A stretch of 64,000 nt of DNA, taken from assembly GCA_963748105.1 (NCBI GenBank), contig CAVVHP010000013.1:23375-87374 (forward strand). The letters are read 5' to 3'. The position numbers and the translations under genes were made by a program. Positions 26,363 through 35,908 of the stretch are shown here, one piece after another. Position 1 is the first letter of the stretch. The number at the start of each line of letters is the position of its first letter. This DNA comes from JAKAGZ01 sp963748105 (lineage in GTDB: Bacteria; Bacteroidota; Ignavibacteria; Ignavibacteriales; Ignavibacteriaceae). The notes under the pieces were generated by a model that saw only the letters and a program-made list of their open reading frames with translations, had not been told where the DNA came from and made no database searches.

Positions 26363-27199
26363 CTAATAAAGTGGGTCCATACCGTATTTTCCGCAAGCAT
26401 ACATCATTAATAAAGAGGAAAGATCAACAAGAGCTTTTTTCTGATCTTCAGTATGAATTACGAGATCATAAACTTCGGCCATAAATTGCATGTCTTTAAG
26501 TAGTTTGTCGAGTTCACTATATGAAGGTTCGCCATGCCAATATGCAATTTGTTCAACCAGCATTTTTTCGTGTCTTCTTAAAAATTCAGTAAATGAAATT
26601 GCACTTTTCGCGTTGGGATTATTTGGTCTGCAAATAGAAATTAAATCATTAAAATAAGTATCCCATTTTTCAGCCAGGTTTTTATTTCTGTCTCTCATTA
26701 CATAACGGGCTTTTTCAAGTGTAAACTTGGCTTTAGTTGAATGCTTTACATTTGAAATAATAGCATACCCGTCGTAGCTGATATCACCGGTTTCATCATC
26801 ATAAAACTTCCACCTTTTTGTCAGTTGCCTTGCGCCGTAAATTACAATGACCTTGTCAAGCGCGCTGTCAACAACTATAAATTTTCCTTTCTGAACATTT
26901 ACAACCGTAATCCAGTGTTCCCAGCTGTCAACGCTGAGGATGCAGGGCATTCCTCTTTTCAGGTGCCAGGATAAAACTTTAGCCGCTTCATCCGGGGTCT
27001 CCCTCCTGAAATATTTCATCTTACAGTTGAATCTTTTTGCCGCCTGTGCCAGGCCGATCTCATCAGTGCCATTCCACCATGTACTTCCGGCAAGTTTTCC
27101 AATCTCTCTTTCATTTTTAAAAACTCCAAGCATTACAAGACTGTACTTCAGGGCAAACGGTCCGCATTGATATTTATACGGTTGAGGATAAAAACTCAT
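26363..27199 (-). CDS. C39-like papain-fold peptidase
   Basis: A 278-residue protein. The beginning, FYPQPYKYQCGPFALKYS, has the Q-x-C-G-P arrangement of C39 peptidases with the nucleophile at about C12; the histidine is in SVDSWEHWITVVN and the aspartate in KFIVVDSALD. There is no signal peptide and no ABC transporter domain, so it is a free-standing cytoplasmic protein. The C-terminal 140 residues are helical and not recognised. It starts 91 bases away from a divergent Ddl-like ATP-grasp gene. C39 domains cleave double-glycine leader peptides, but stand-alone forms of this kind have no proven substrate. Confidence 0.78.
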   Translation of the reverse strand: MSFYPQPYKYQCGPFALKYSLVMLGVFKNEREIGKLAGSTWWNGTDEIGLAQAAKRFNCKMKYFRRETPDEAAKVLSWHLKRGMPCILSVDSWEHWITVVNVQKGKFIVVDSALDKVIVIYGARQLTKRWKFYDDETGDISYDGYAIISNVKHSTKAKFTLEKARYVMRDRNKNLAEKWDTYFNDLISICRPNNPNAKSAISFTEFLRRHEKMLVEQIAYWHGEPSYSELDKLLKDMQFMAEVYDLVIHTEDQKKALVDLSSLLMMYACGKYGMDPLY

Positions 27200-27290
27200 T
27201 TTATTTTAATTGTTAAATTATAAAATTGAAAAAAGTAATTTGTCAGACGGATTTACTTATATAACATATTTACGTATTTTTATTTTTAAT

Positions 27291-28355
27291 ATGAAGAAAA
27301 AATTAAAAGTTGCCGTAATATTTAATGAAGCCAATCCTGAACTTTATGTGAAAGATCCGGATAAAAATCTGGCCAATGCCGATTTTGTGCCCTACTTTGA
27401 AGTTGAAGAACTCACTCCAATTGAAGAGTATAAATTGATGGCTGAGCGACTCCGCAACAAAGGAGTTGACGCATATACATTAAATATAAAAGACGATATT
27501 GATATACTACTAAAGAATATAAAAAAACACAAACCCGATGTGGTATTTAATTTTGTTGAAATATTTAAGGATGACTCCAGGCTGGAAATGAATATGGTGG
27601 GGTTGCTTGAGTTGCTCGGAATTCCTTATACAGGAGCTCCCCCAATGGCGCTTGCAAATTGCCAGAGCAAAGTCCTCGCAAAGCGCTTGCTAAATGCGGT
27701 TGGTGTAAAAACTCCCCAATTTATGGTGATTAGAGAAGAAAAGAAGCAATACAGGCACAAGTTAAATTTCCCCCTTATAATTAAGCCTGCCTTTGAGGAT
27801 GCAAGCGTCGGGATTGAGAATGAGTCGATTGTAAAGAATAACAGAGAGTTGAAGGAAAGAATTAATTACATTCTCAAATATTTTGCACAGCCTGCGCTGG
27901 TTGAGGAGTTTATTGAAGGCAGGGAACTGAATGTTGCAATTATGGGAGATAAAGAGCCCGTAGCTCTGCCTATAAGTGAAATAGATTTTACTGATATGCC
28001 CGGACATTTACATAATATTGTCAGTTACCAGGCCAAATGGGATCCGCACCATGAATCGTATCATAAAACCATCCCGATTTGCCCTGCCGAATTGCCTAAA
28101 AGAATTGAAAAAAGAGCAAAAGATATTGCTATAAAGGCTTTCAAAACTATGCATTGCCGGGATTATGCAAGAGTGGATATGAGACTGTCAGCAGATAATA
28201 AGCTATATGTTCTCGAAGTAAATCCCAATCCCGATTTAACCGAAGGCGCCGGATTTATGCGCTCAGCGGATGCAGCGGGGTTAAATTATACATCTGCCCT
28301 GAAAAAAATTATTAATCTAGCCTGGAAAAGAAGGAAGAAAAATAAAGTCAGCTGA
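27291..28355 (+). CDS. D-Ala-D-Ala-ligase-like ATP-grasp protein
   Basis: I place the start at the ATG at 27291 (MKKKLKVAVIFNEANPEL), which gives 354 residues. The ATP-grasp fold is clear: the loop FEDASVGIENESIV, the VEEFIEGRELNVAIMG strand, and the magnesium site VLEVNPNPDLTEG. It is related to Ddl but the substrate loops differ and no ddl genetic context (murC, ftsQ) is near. It probably joins two carboxylate/amine substrates through an acyl phosphate. Its divergent neighbour is a C39-like peptidase, and the pair may share the 91-base promoter region. The end overlaps the HAD gene by eight bases on the opposite strand. Confidence 0.83.
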   Translation: MKKKLKVAVIFNEANPELYVKDPDKNLANADFVPYFEVEELTPIEEYKLMAERLRNKGVDAYTLNIKDDIDILLKNIKKHKPDVVFNFVEIFKDDSRLEMNMVGLLELLGIPYTGAPPMALANCQSKVLAKRLLNAVGVKTPQFMVIREEKKQYRHKLNFPLIIKPAFEDASVGIENESIVKNNRELKERINYILKYFAQPALVEEFIEGRELNVAIMGDKEPVALPISEIDFTDMPGHLHNIVSYQAKWDPHHESYHKTIPICPAELPKRIEKRAKDIAIKAFKTMHCRDYARVDMRLSADNKLYVLEVNPNPDLTEGAGFMRSADAAGLNYTSALKKIINLAWKRRKKNKVS

Positions 28356-29118
28356 AAAGTTTGGTAACTTCCGTGAGATTTCTTGTTTCAAAATCGGGCT
28401 TAATTTTAGAAGCCGGATTTAGTGGGTATTCTGTTTTACCAGTATAAATTAAAATTCCTTTCCCGCCCAGTTTTTGTGCTCCCTCAATATCAGTTTCAAG
28501 ATCATCCCCAAGCATATTAAATTCTGAATTATCAGGAAAGCCCAGAGCTTTTAGTCCTGAGTGATAAAAAATTGCTGACGGCTTCCCGACCAATTTTGCT
28601 TTTTTACCCGTTGCATATTCAATAGCTGCAATGAAAGCACCGGCATCAAGAAACAGATTTTCATCATCCGGGCTCCAGAATTTATTTTTCTGCATTGCAA
28701 TAAAATCAGCACCTTTATGTATGAATCTGAATATCCGGTTCATAATTTCATACGACCATTTATCCGCCATGTCGCCAACTATAACTGCTTCAGGGTTTTC
28801 ATCAGTCAGAAATTCATTAAACATTTCTTTGGTGCTTTCTGAGGCAAACACGGCGACTTTTTTATATCTCTCTTTTACATAATTCAGGGTTGCATCTGCA
28901 CAGGTTAAAGCCGGAAAATTTAACTGTATGTTGTGATCGGATAGAAATTTTTTAATATCATTTCCATTTCTCAAAGTTGAATTACTAAGGATACAGGCCG
29001 GGATTTTATTATCAGAGATAAATTGAAAAAAATACTTTGTATCATCTGCGGGTTTTTTCCCTAAACGAATTACCCCGTCAAAATCAATTAAAAATGGTAT
29101 GTCAGTTATCAGTTTCAT
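28348..29118 (-). CDS. HAD-IIA (NagD-like) phosphatase
   Basis: A 256-residue HAD-superfamily protein with a C2-type cap. The nucleophile motif is FLIDFDGVIRLGK (residues 9-21, D13 nucleophile and D15 acid/base), motif II is ACILSNSTLRN, the lysine is in LVGKPSAIFYHSG, and motif III is MLGDDLETDIEGAQ. NagD-type enzymes remove phosphate from sugar or nucleotide monophosphates. The specificity cannot be read. It runs convergent to the ATP-grasp gene, with an eight-base overlap of the ends, and has 36 bases to the hairpin at 29154. Confidence 0.9.
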   Translation of the reverse strand: MKLITDIPFLIDFDGVIRLGKKPADDTKYFFQFISDNKIPACILSNSTLRNGNDIKKFLSDHNIQLNFPALTCADATLNYVKERYKKVAVFASESTKEMFNEFLTDENPEAVIVGDMADKWSYEIMNRIFRFIHKGADFIAMQKNKFWSPDDENLFLDAGAFIAAIEYATGKKAKLVGKPSAIFYHSGLKALGFPDNSEFNMLGDDLETDIEGAQKLGGKGILIYTGKTEYPLNPASKIKPDFETRNLTEVTKLFS

Positions 29119-29153
29119 TTAAAATATACAGAGATGGCTGGGGATTGAAAGGA

Positions 29154-29189
29154 AACCTTCAAGATCGCAAAAAAGCGACCTTGAAGGTT
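29154..29189 (-). terminator. Long hairpin terminator candidate after the B12 uptake genes
   Basis: On the minus strand a 15-bp stem with one mismatch (AACCTTCAAGGTCGC and GCGATCTTGAAGGTT) encloses a six-T loop and is followed by a T-rich segment. It stands 16 bases after the stop of the DUF6580-like gene. Confidence 0.6.
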
Positions 29190-29205
29190 ACTAATAAATT
29201 GTATA

Positions 29206-29736
29206 CTAAATTTCAGCTTTTGCGAGCACAGGGAATTTAACTTTTGCTATTTCAAAAGCACCAAACATAATTCCAACGAAGAACAGGTCGCCTAATAATG
29301 TGTAGCTGAAAAATGGAATAGCTGCTATATAGCTTTCAACAATTCCTGCTAAATTTTGCGGGTAAATTATATTTGGAGGAAATAACGCAAAATTTGTGAT
29401 CAAAAAGAAACTAACCGATGCAGTAACAGAGGCCAGTAAAACTCTTCCCGGTTTTTTAGTCTGGCCAATCTGCATTCCTATTACAACTATTAATAGAAAG
29501 CTTAAGTAAACCACCCACATTCCCGAATAAAATCCGAGAAACAGATCAGATATTAGCATAGCAGCCACCGGAACTATAAAGGCCAGATATTTTTTCGAAA
29601 AATAAGCTCCTCCGAATAAAGCCATTGCTCCAACTGCTGTAAAATTCGGGTAGTGCGGAATTAATCTTGTGAAAGCAGCAGCCAGAATCATCAAAGTTAG
29701 CGCCCAGAATTTAGGGTTAACCAGATTTTTATTCAT
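29206..29736 (-). CDS. DUF6580-like membrane protein, probable B12-linked transporter component
   Basis: A 176-residue protein with five to six hydrophobic helices. The N-terminus FWALTLMILAAAFTRLIPHYPNF and the following VGAMALFGGAYF resemble DUF6580, a family similar in size and topology to substrate-binding (S) subunits of ECF vitamin transporters. It follows the BtuB-like receptor gene and no promoter is seen between them, so it should be under the same cobalamin riboswitch. I infer that it carries cobalamin or a precursor across the inner membrane. No ATPase genes are nearby, so a partner would have to be encoded elsewhere. Confidence 0.7.
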   Translation of the reverse strand: MNKNLVNPKFWALTLMILAAAFTRLIPHYPNFTAVGAMALFGGAYFSKKYLAFIVPVAAMLISDLFLGFYSGMWVVYLSFLLIVVIGMQIGQTKKPGRVLLASVTASVSFFLITNFALFPPNIIYPQNLAGIVESYIAAIPFFSYTLLGDLFFVGIMFGAFEIAKVKFPVLAKAEI

Positions 29737-29804
29737 TCTAATTCTCCTTGAGTTAAAAGTTTATTACGTTTTTTAATTAATTAAATATATAAAGAATAAT
29801 CGTT

Positions 29805-31770
29805 CTATTCAAAACCTATCTTTACTCCAACATATCCTGATCTCTTCGCAGTGCCGTAGCCATATACTTCTTCATAATTTGAATCCAGAATATTGATAAG
29901 TCTGCCGTATATCTGTAAAAAACCGGTCACTTTATACGTTGCCGAGGCATTCAGAAGCGTGTAACTGTCGAGTGTAATTCTGGTCGCAGGATATGTAGAA
30001 AAGTCCTTATCCTCGCGCTTGCCGACAAAAATTGCATCAACAGCAGCGTTAAATGATTCTGTAAAGTTATAGTCAATGCTGATAACAGCTTTGTGTTTCG
30101 GTCTTCTTAATAAAGGCAAATTCTCATCTGCGCTTCCGGGACTGAGATCTTCGCTTTCTGTAATTGTATAATTTGCATTCAGTATAAGAGCATTAGATAG
30201 TTTTGTGTTAATATAAAATTCAAATCCTTTTGTCTTCGATTTATTAACATTTATTGTCTTAAAATTATTGTCAAACCCGAATCTGTCTGTGAATGTATTC
30301 TGAAAGTAAGTAAGTCCGGCCGTAACCCTGTAACCGAATAAATATTGTTCAATCCCGGCATCCCATCCTTTACTTTTCTCGGGAGAAAGATTCGGATTAC
30401 CGTAAGCCGGGTCATATAAATAAAAAAGGGATGGAGCCTTAAATCCTGTTCCATAGGTTGCTTTAATTTTTGTCCCTAGTACTCCAGAAAACATAAGCCG
30501 GTGCAATTCTAAAAGTTAGAACTGACCCAAATTTTTCGTGATGATCATACCTGGCACCAATTGATGCAAAGAAACTTTTATCAATATTAAGTTGATCTTC
30601 CAGGTAAACGCCGGTAGTTCTCGCGCTTTTTTCGGGGAATACACTTTCGAATGTATTGGGCAGCGGGCTTGAAGTTGTGACGTGGCTACTGTAATAATAG
30701 GAAGAATTTGCTAACTCATTTTCAGATTCAATTCCGAAAGTTAGAATGTTATTCTTATTTAAAGTAAAATTATTCTGCCAGTCAAATTTTATTCTTTTAC
30801 CATCATAATTACTGTGCGATTCTGCAGGATTGTTTGGTGTAATATCAAATTTGTATTTCCTTAAATTCCGGGAAAATGATACACCGATTTTCTGATCCCA
30901 TTTACCCTCAAATAGTTTTAAATTTCCCTCAAGCCTGTACACTCCTTCCTCAAGATTATATTTGTAAGTGGGATCATCACCAAATTTGCCGCCGGTCTGA
31001 TCGAAATCAGTATTGGCTTTTGTATATCTCCCGAAAAAATTCAGGTTGAAATTTTTATTTACGTCATAACCAATTCTTGCAGACGCATTGTAATTTTCCG
31101 TCCCGTCCTTTTCGGTATTCCCGAATTTTTCATCGGCAGAGGAGAAGCCATCTGTTTTAAATTTACTTAGGCTCAGGGAGTAATTTAATTTTTCAAGACT
31201 CCCGCTAAATCCCAGTGCTCCTTTGTAAGTGTTATAGGAACCTCCTTCTGTTGACAGAAAAAATTTAGGTTTACCGTTTCCTTTTTTAGTTATAATATTA
31301 ATAACTCCTGCAAGTGCATTTGAACCATAAAGAGTACTTTGGGGTCCGCGTATAATTTCAATTTTTTCAATGTTGTCAGTAGGAAGATCAGCAAAGTCAT
31401 ATGTGTTGGAAGGATCATTTGCCATATTCATACTGGCCCCATCAATCAGAACCTGTGTCTGGGAAGGATCGGCTCCGCGCAGGTAAACCTGCGTAAAAGC
31501 TCCGGGCGCACCCTGTTGAGAAATACTAACCCCGGTTTGTGTCTGAAGCAATTGATAAATACTGGTTTTGTGAGAATTTTTTATCTGTGCAGAATCTATT
31601 ATAGAGAAAGAACTTGCAAGTTCGTATGCAGGGGTTGATGTTTTGGTAGCTGTTACAACAACATCGGATAATTCATATGTCTTTAATGAATCTGATTTAT
31701 TCTGTGCATAAATAGCAATGCTCAGAAATAAAATGAGAAAAACCAAGGGAACGAAAAATATTTTAACCAT
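29805..31770 (-). pseudogene. btuB: TonB-dependent cobalamin receptor (BtuB-like), split by one +1 frameshift
   Basis: I place the start at the ATG at 31770, with AGGAG before it, followed by a signal peptide ending in AQN. The plug domain (about residues 30-150) carries LSDVVVTATK (TonB box region), ISQQGAPGAFTQVYLRGADP and IEIIRGPQSTLYGSNALAG. The barrel follows and ends with an aromatic residue (KIGFE). The frame changes within about 30485-30493: the upstream part ends RIAPAYVF and the downstream part continues SGVLGTKIKATYGTGFKAPS. The upstream frame runs to a stop at 30463. A B12 riboswitch stands 5' of the gene, which identifies the ligand class. Total length would be about 655 residues. 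Confidence 0.88.
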
Positions 31771-31937
31771 AGAAGTTACTCCTGATAATCTGGCCGGTAA
31801 TTGCGGCAAAATGAATAATTAGGTTGTAACTTCGGGGGTAATTTATGTTTGAAAAAACGGAGTGAATGCTCACGTTAATCATACCTTGTCCCGCCAATGA
31901 CGGAACGAACCCGCGAAGGTTGATTATTTATTGAATT

Positions 31938-32112
31938 TATGGCAGGTCTCCTGACTTAAGACTTCAGCAGCACCTTCCCGGAATATTATTGCTCCAGTGG
32001 TTTAATACTGCTGAATAAGAAATGTCTATCACAGTTGCGCGACAGTACCGGAATTACACCGGTTTCCCTATTCTTCCCGTTTTTATTCGGGACACCATAA
32101 ATCATTATTGAA
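31938..32112 (-). ncRNA. Cobalamin riboswitch
   Basis: The minus strand shows the conserved core CCGGTGTAATTCCGGTAC, then TGTCGCGCAACTGTGA, and at the 3' side the B12 box AGTCAGGAGACCTGCC (31956-31941). The order and spacing match the AdoCbl riboswitch class. Between box and the btuB ATG there are about 170 bases with a TTCGCGGGTTCG segment that could pair in an expression platform. B12 binding is expected to switch off the receptor operon. Confidence 0.93.
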
Positions 32113-32447
32113 AGAACTAAGCGAAGATAATAAGATTAAATTTATAATTCAAAATGTATAGTTAATAATCATTTAATTTTAGCTGCGAATTCGCGAATTA
32201 TTCCGGGGTTGTATTCGTTAAGCTTCTATTTTTTATTATACGCATTCCAGGGTCATTAAATTGATTTTATACTGTTAAATCGATAATTTTACCTGACGAA
32301 AATAAGTGTGTCTCTACATGATAGTGCCAATCATTTGCAATATCTGCGAGCCTTGAATCACTTAAAAAGGGGAGCTCATTTCGTTCTTTCATTATTTCTG
32401 ATCGACAAAATTTATCAGAATTTCTGATTTCATATAGGAGAAATTCA
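32113..32447. other. Intergenic stretch before sdhC, no gene found
   Basis: AT-rich sequence upstream of sdhC and of the riboswitch transcript. It must hold both divergent promoters, but I see no box that I would defend. A minus-strand open frame (stop at 32267) covers part of it and is probably chance. Confidence 0.5.
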
Positions 32448-33104
32448 ATGGGTTGGTTTACGAAAACTTTTACCTCTTCAATAGGTAAAAAAATTATTAT
32501 GGCCCTGACCGGCATTTCACTAATACTATTCTTACTAATGCATCTCGCAGGAAATCTTTCACTTTACGGCGGAGAAAACGCGTTTAATTCTTACGCCGGC
32601 GCACTAGGCTCTCTTAAACCAATTGTACGCGTGATTGAGGTTATCCTTGCGGCAATATTTCTTTTCCACATTATTTACGGAACCAAATTGTGGATTGAAA
32701 ATAAAATTGCAAAACCAATTAAATATAAAATCAATGCATCCTCTGAAAACAGTTCACTTTATTCCAGATTTATGTTTCAGACTGGTATTATAATTTTCAT
32801 TTTTCTTGTACTGCACTTAATTACTTTCTGGGCACCTTCTAATTTCGGAAGTGAAGAAAATCTTTACTTACTAGTAACAGGGTGGTTCAAAGAAACCTGG
32901 TATTCAGTATTTTATATTATTTCAATGATATTAATCGGCTTCCATCTTAATCACGCCTTTCAAAGTGCATTTCAGACGTTTGGGTGGAATCATAATAAGT
33001 ACACCCCTTTTATCGAAAAGTTTGGAACTTTTTGCGCAATCGTAATAACTATAGGATTTGCCTCATTTCCAATTTACTTTTTATTTTCCCTGGGAGGTAA
33101 GTGA
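32448..33104 (+). CDS. sdhC: Succinate dehydrogenase cytochrome b subunit (membrane anchor)
   Basis: A 218-residue protein with five hydrophobic helices, the length of fused-type single anchors seen in Bacteroidota and Epsilonproteobacteria, so no separate SdhD is needed. The opening WFTKTFTSSIGKKIIMALTG is the typical start of this family. Candidate haem-ligand histidines lie in LMHLAGNL, FLFHIIYGTKLW, VLHLITFW and GFHLNHAFQSA, enough for a di-haem anchor. The complex links succinate/fumarate conversion to menaquinone in the inner membrane. The stop overlaps the start of sdhA by four bases. Confidence 0.93.
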   Translation: MGWFTKTFTSSIGKKIIMALTGISLILFLLMHLAGNLSLYGGENAFNSYAGALGSLKPIVRVIEVILAAIFLFHIIYGTKLWIENKIAKPIKYKINASSENSSLYSRFMFQTGIIIFIFLVLHLITFWAPSNFGSEENLYLLVTGWFKETWYSVFYIISMILIGFHLNHAFQSAFQTFGWNHNKYTPFIEKFGTFCAIVITIGFASFPIYFLFSLGGK

Positions 33105-35014
33105 TGATAAAATTAGACTCAAAAGTTCCGGAAGGAAAAATTGCCGAAAAGTGGACGAACCACAAGTTTAATATGAAACTTGTTAATCCCGCAAACAAAA
33201 GAAAATATGATATAATAATTGTTGGGACAGGACTTGCTGGAGCTTCGGCTGCTGCTACTCTTGGCGAATTAGGTTATAAAGTAAAAGCATTTACTTATCA
33301 CGATTCCGCGCGCAGAGCACATTCGATTGCAGCGCAGGGTGGAATAAACGCAGCTAAAAATTATCAGAATGATGCTGATTCAGTTTTCCGTTTATTTTAC
33401 GATACAGTTAAAGGTGGAGATTTTCGTTCACGCGAAGCAAACGTTTACCGTCTCGCTGAAGTAAGCAACAATATAATCGACCAGTGTGTAGCACAGGGTG
33501 TTCCATTTGCAAGAGAATACGGCGGAACACTTGCAAACCGTTCATTCGGCGGCGCACAGGTTTCAAGAACTTTTTATGCGCGTGGTGAAACCGGGCAGCA
33601 ATTGCTTCTTGGAGCTTACAGCTCGATGAATCGCCAGGTTAAGCTTGGAAACGTTAAGATTTATCCCCGCCAGGAATTTCTGGATCTCGTTCTTGTAAAC
33701 GGGCGTGCACAGGGAATTGTAACAAGAAATCTCACTACAGGTGAGCTGGAATCACATTCTGCTCAGGCCGTAATTCTTGCAACGGGTGGATATTCAAACG
33801 TATTTTTCCTCTCTACCAACGCGATGAATTCAAACGCTACCGCTGCATGGAGAGCTCATAAAAAAGGCGCAACTTTTGCAAATCCTTGTTACACTCAGAT
33901 TCACCCGACCTGTCTTCCTGTTCACGGCGAAGGACAGTCAAAATTGGTTCTGATGAGTGAGAGTTTGAGAAATGACGGAAGGATCTGGGTACCTAAAAAA
34001 GCAGGTGATCATCGTCCGCCGAATGAAATTCCTGAAGATGAAAGAGATTATTATCTAGAAAGAAAATATCCTGCTTTTGGAAATCTTGTTCCGCGTGATG
34101 TAGCTTCGAGAAATGCAAAATATGTTTGCGACGAAGGGCGCGGCGTTGGCGGCGGAAGAGCAGTTTATCTTGATTTTGCCGACGCCTTCAAACGTATCGG
34201 GAAAGACGGTGTTAAAGATAAATACGGTAACCTGTTTGATATTTATGCAAACATTACCGGAGAAGATCCTTATGAGGTACCGATGCGAATTTACCCCGCT
34301 CCTCATTACACAATGGGCGGCCTCTGGGTTGATTATAACCTGATGAGCAACGTACCGGGATTGTTTGTACTTGGTGAAGCTAATTTCTCCGATCACGGCG
34401 CTAACAGGCTTGGAGCAAGTGCTTTGATGCAGGGACTATCTGACGGTTATTTTGTTATTCCTTATACAATAGGAAATTATCTGACTACGGAGAAACCAGA
34501 AAAAGTTGATCCAGACGGACCTGAATTTAAAGAGGCCGAAAAGAATGTGAATGGCATGGTTAAAAAACTGCTTTCATTAGACGGCAAGCAGACAGTTGAT
34601 GAAATTCACAAACGCCTTGGACATATTTTGATTGATAAAGTTGGAATGTCCAGGAGCGAAGAAGGTCTTAAGGAAGCGATCAAACAAATCAGGGAATTAA
34701 GAGAAGAATTCTGGACTGACGTAAAATTAGTCGGTAAGGCAGAAGAGTTGAATCAGACGCTTGAAAGAGCAGGTAGAGTAGCAGATTTTCTTGAACTCGG
34801 TGAACTGATGGCACTGGACGCGTTAAACAGAAACGAATCCTGCGGTGGACATTTCAGGGAAGAGTACCAAACACCGGAAGGAGAAGCTCTTAGAAGAGAT
34901 GATGAGTATACTTATGTAGCTGCCTGGGAATTCAAAAAGGCTGGTGAATGGGAACTGCATAAAGAAGAGCTTAATTTTGAAAATGTAAAACTAGCTACAA
35001 GGAGTTATAAATAA
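33101..35014 (+). CDS. sdhA: Succinate dehydrogenase / fumarate reductase flavoprotein subunit
   Basis: A 637-residue flavoprotein. The FAD loop IIVGTGLAGASAAATLGELG is at about residues 42-61; the histidine of covalent FAD attachment is in ARRAHSIAAQGG; the substrate-site block MGGLWVDYNLM and the final SCGGHFREEYQTPEGEA are present. It oxidises succinate to fumarate (or the reverse) and passes electrons to the iron-sulfur subunit. Family length and all motifs are intact. It overlaps sdhC, and its last base is the first base of the sdhB start. The direction of catalysis in the cell cannot be read from the sequence. Confidence 0.96.
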   Translation: MMIKLDSKVPEGKIAEKWTNHKFNMKLVNPANKRKYDIIIVGTGLAGASAAATLGELGYKVKAFTYHDSARRAHSIAAQGGINAAKNYQNDADSVFRLFYDTVKGGDFRSREANVYRLAEVSNNIIDQCVAQGVPFAREYGGTLANRSFGGAQVSRTFYARGETGQQLLLGAYSSMNRQVKLGNVKIYPRQEFLDLVLVNGRAQGIVTRNLTTGELESHSAQAVILATGGYSNVFFLSTNAMNSNATAAWRAHKKGATFANPCYTQIHPTCLPVHGEGQSKLVLMSESLRNDGRIWVPKKAGDHRPPNEIPEDERDYYLERKYPAFGNLVPRDVASRNAKYVCDEGRGVGGGRAVYLDFADAFKRIGKDGVKDKYGNLFDIYANITGEDPYEVPMRIYPAPHYTMGGLWVDYNLMSNVPGLFVLGEANFSDHGANRLGASALMQGLSDGYFVIPYTIGNYLTTEKPEKVDPDGPEFKEAEKNVNGMVKKLLSLDGKQTVDEIHKRLGHILIDKVGMSRSEEGLKEAIKQIRELREEFWTDVKLVGKAEELNQTLERAGRVADFLELGELMALDALNRNESCGGHFREEYQTPEGEALRRDDEYTYVAAWEFKKAGEWELHKEELNFENVKLATRSYK

Positions 35015-35778
35015 TGAGTAGCGATAATATAAATCTTACATTGAATGTTTGGAGACAAAAATCCCCCGAAGCTGCGGGAAATTTTGAGGAATTTAAAGTA
35101 ACTGTTTCGCCACACGCATCGGTGCTTGAATTACTCGACGATTTAAACAACAATCTTGAAAAAGAAGGAAAAGATCCGATAGCGTTTGAAAGCGATTGCA
35201 GGGAAGGTATTTGCGGAACCTGCGGGCTTGTCATAAACGGCCATCCGCACGGGCCTTTACCGAAGACCGCCACATGCCAGCTTCATATGCGGAATTTTAA
35301 AAATGGTGAGACTCTGTATATAGAACCGATGAGAGCAAAACCATTTCCTATAATCAAAGATTTGATTGTAGACAGGTCCGGTTTTGATAAAATTCAGCAG
35401 GCCGGTGCTTTCGTCTCGTTTAATACCGGAAGTGCACCGGATGCAAACGCAATTCCGATTTCCAAAGATGCTGCGGATTCCTCACTTGATGCAGCAGAAT
35501 GTATCGGATGCGGTGCCTGCGTTGCGGCCTGTAAAAATTCTTCCGCAATGCTTTTCGTCGGTGCAAAAGTTTCGCAGTTTGCTCTGCTGCCGCAGGGACA
35601 GCCTGAAAGATACGACCGCGTACAGGAAATGGTTGCTGTAATGGATGACCTCGGTTTCGGTAATTGCACAAATACTTATGCTTGCGAAGCCGAATGTCCG
35701 AAAGGAATTTCTGTTGCAAACATAGCAAGGCTGAACAGGGATTTTATCGTCGCTAAGTTTACATCAAACAAAGACTAG
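35014..35778 (+). CDS. sdhB: Succinate dehydrogenase / fumarate reductase iron-sulfur subunit
   Basis: A 254-residue protein with all three cluster sites. The [2Fe-2S] ligands are in DCREGICGTCG with a later cysteine in KTATCQLHM; the [4Fe-4S] ligands are in CIGCGACVAACKNSS; the last cluster site includes FGNCTNTYACEAECPKGI. The protein relays electrons from the flavin to the haem/quinone of the anchor. It shares one base with sdhA and ends the operon; no T-run terminator follows, only a short GC hairpin at 35824. Confidence 0.96.
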   Translation: MSSDNINLTLNVWRQKSPEAAGNFEEFKVTVSPHASVLELLDDLNNNLEKEGKDPIAFESDCREGICGTCGLVINGHPHGPLPKTATCQLHMRNFKNGETLYIEPMRAKPFPIIKDLIVDRSGFDKIQQAGAFVSFNTGSAPDANAIPISKDAADSSLDAAECIGCGACVAACKNSSAMLFVGAKVSQFALLPQGQPERYDRVQEMVAVMDDLGFGNCTNTYACEAECPKGISVANIARLNRDFIVAKFTSNKD

Positions 35779-35823
35779 AATAAAAACCCGGAAATTTTAT
35801 AACATTTAATACCCACCCCTGCA

Positions 35824-35839
35824 CCCCTCCAAGGAGGGG
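35824..35839. repeat. Short GC palindrome
   Basis: CCCCTCC and GGAGGGG flank AA. The surrounding CACCCCTGCACCCCTCC text looks like a dispersed repeat; no T run follows, so it is not a good terminator. Confidence 0.4.
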
Positions 35840-35908
35840 ACAGTCAGGTGAGTTTTTCCTTTATGGGGGATTTTTGCTGTTTATTATTTTCATCGGATCA
35901 AATCGGGA

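Noticed and set aside
32267..32391. Minus-strand open frame before sdhC that reads like a short protein
   Set aside because: It overlaps the expected sdhC promoter region, has no visible SD and no recognised family. I could not support it beyond chance.
35394..35728. Long antisense open frames inside sdhB
   Set aside because: They are shadow frames of a conserved gene; the sense strand carries three intact iron-sulfur motifs.
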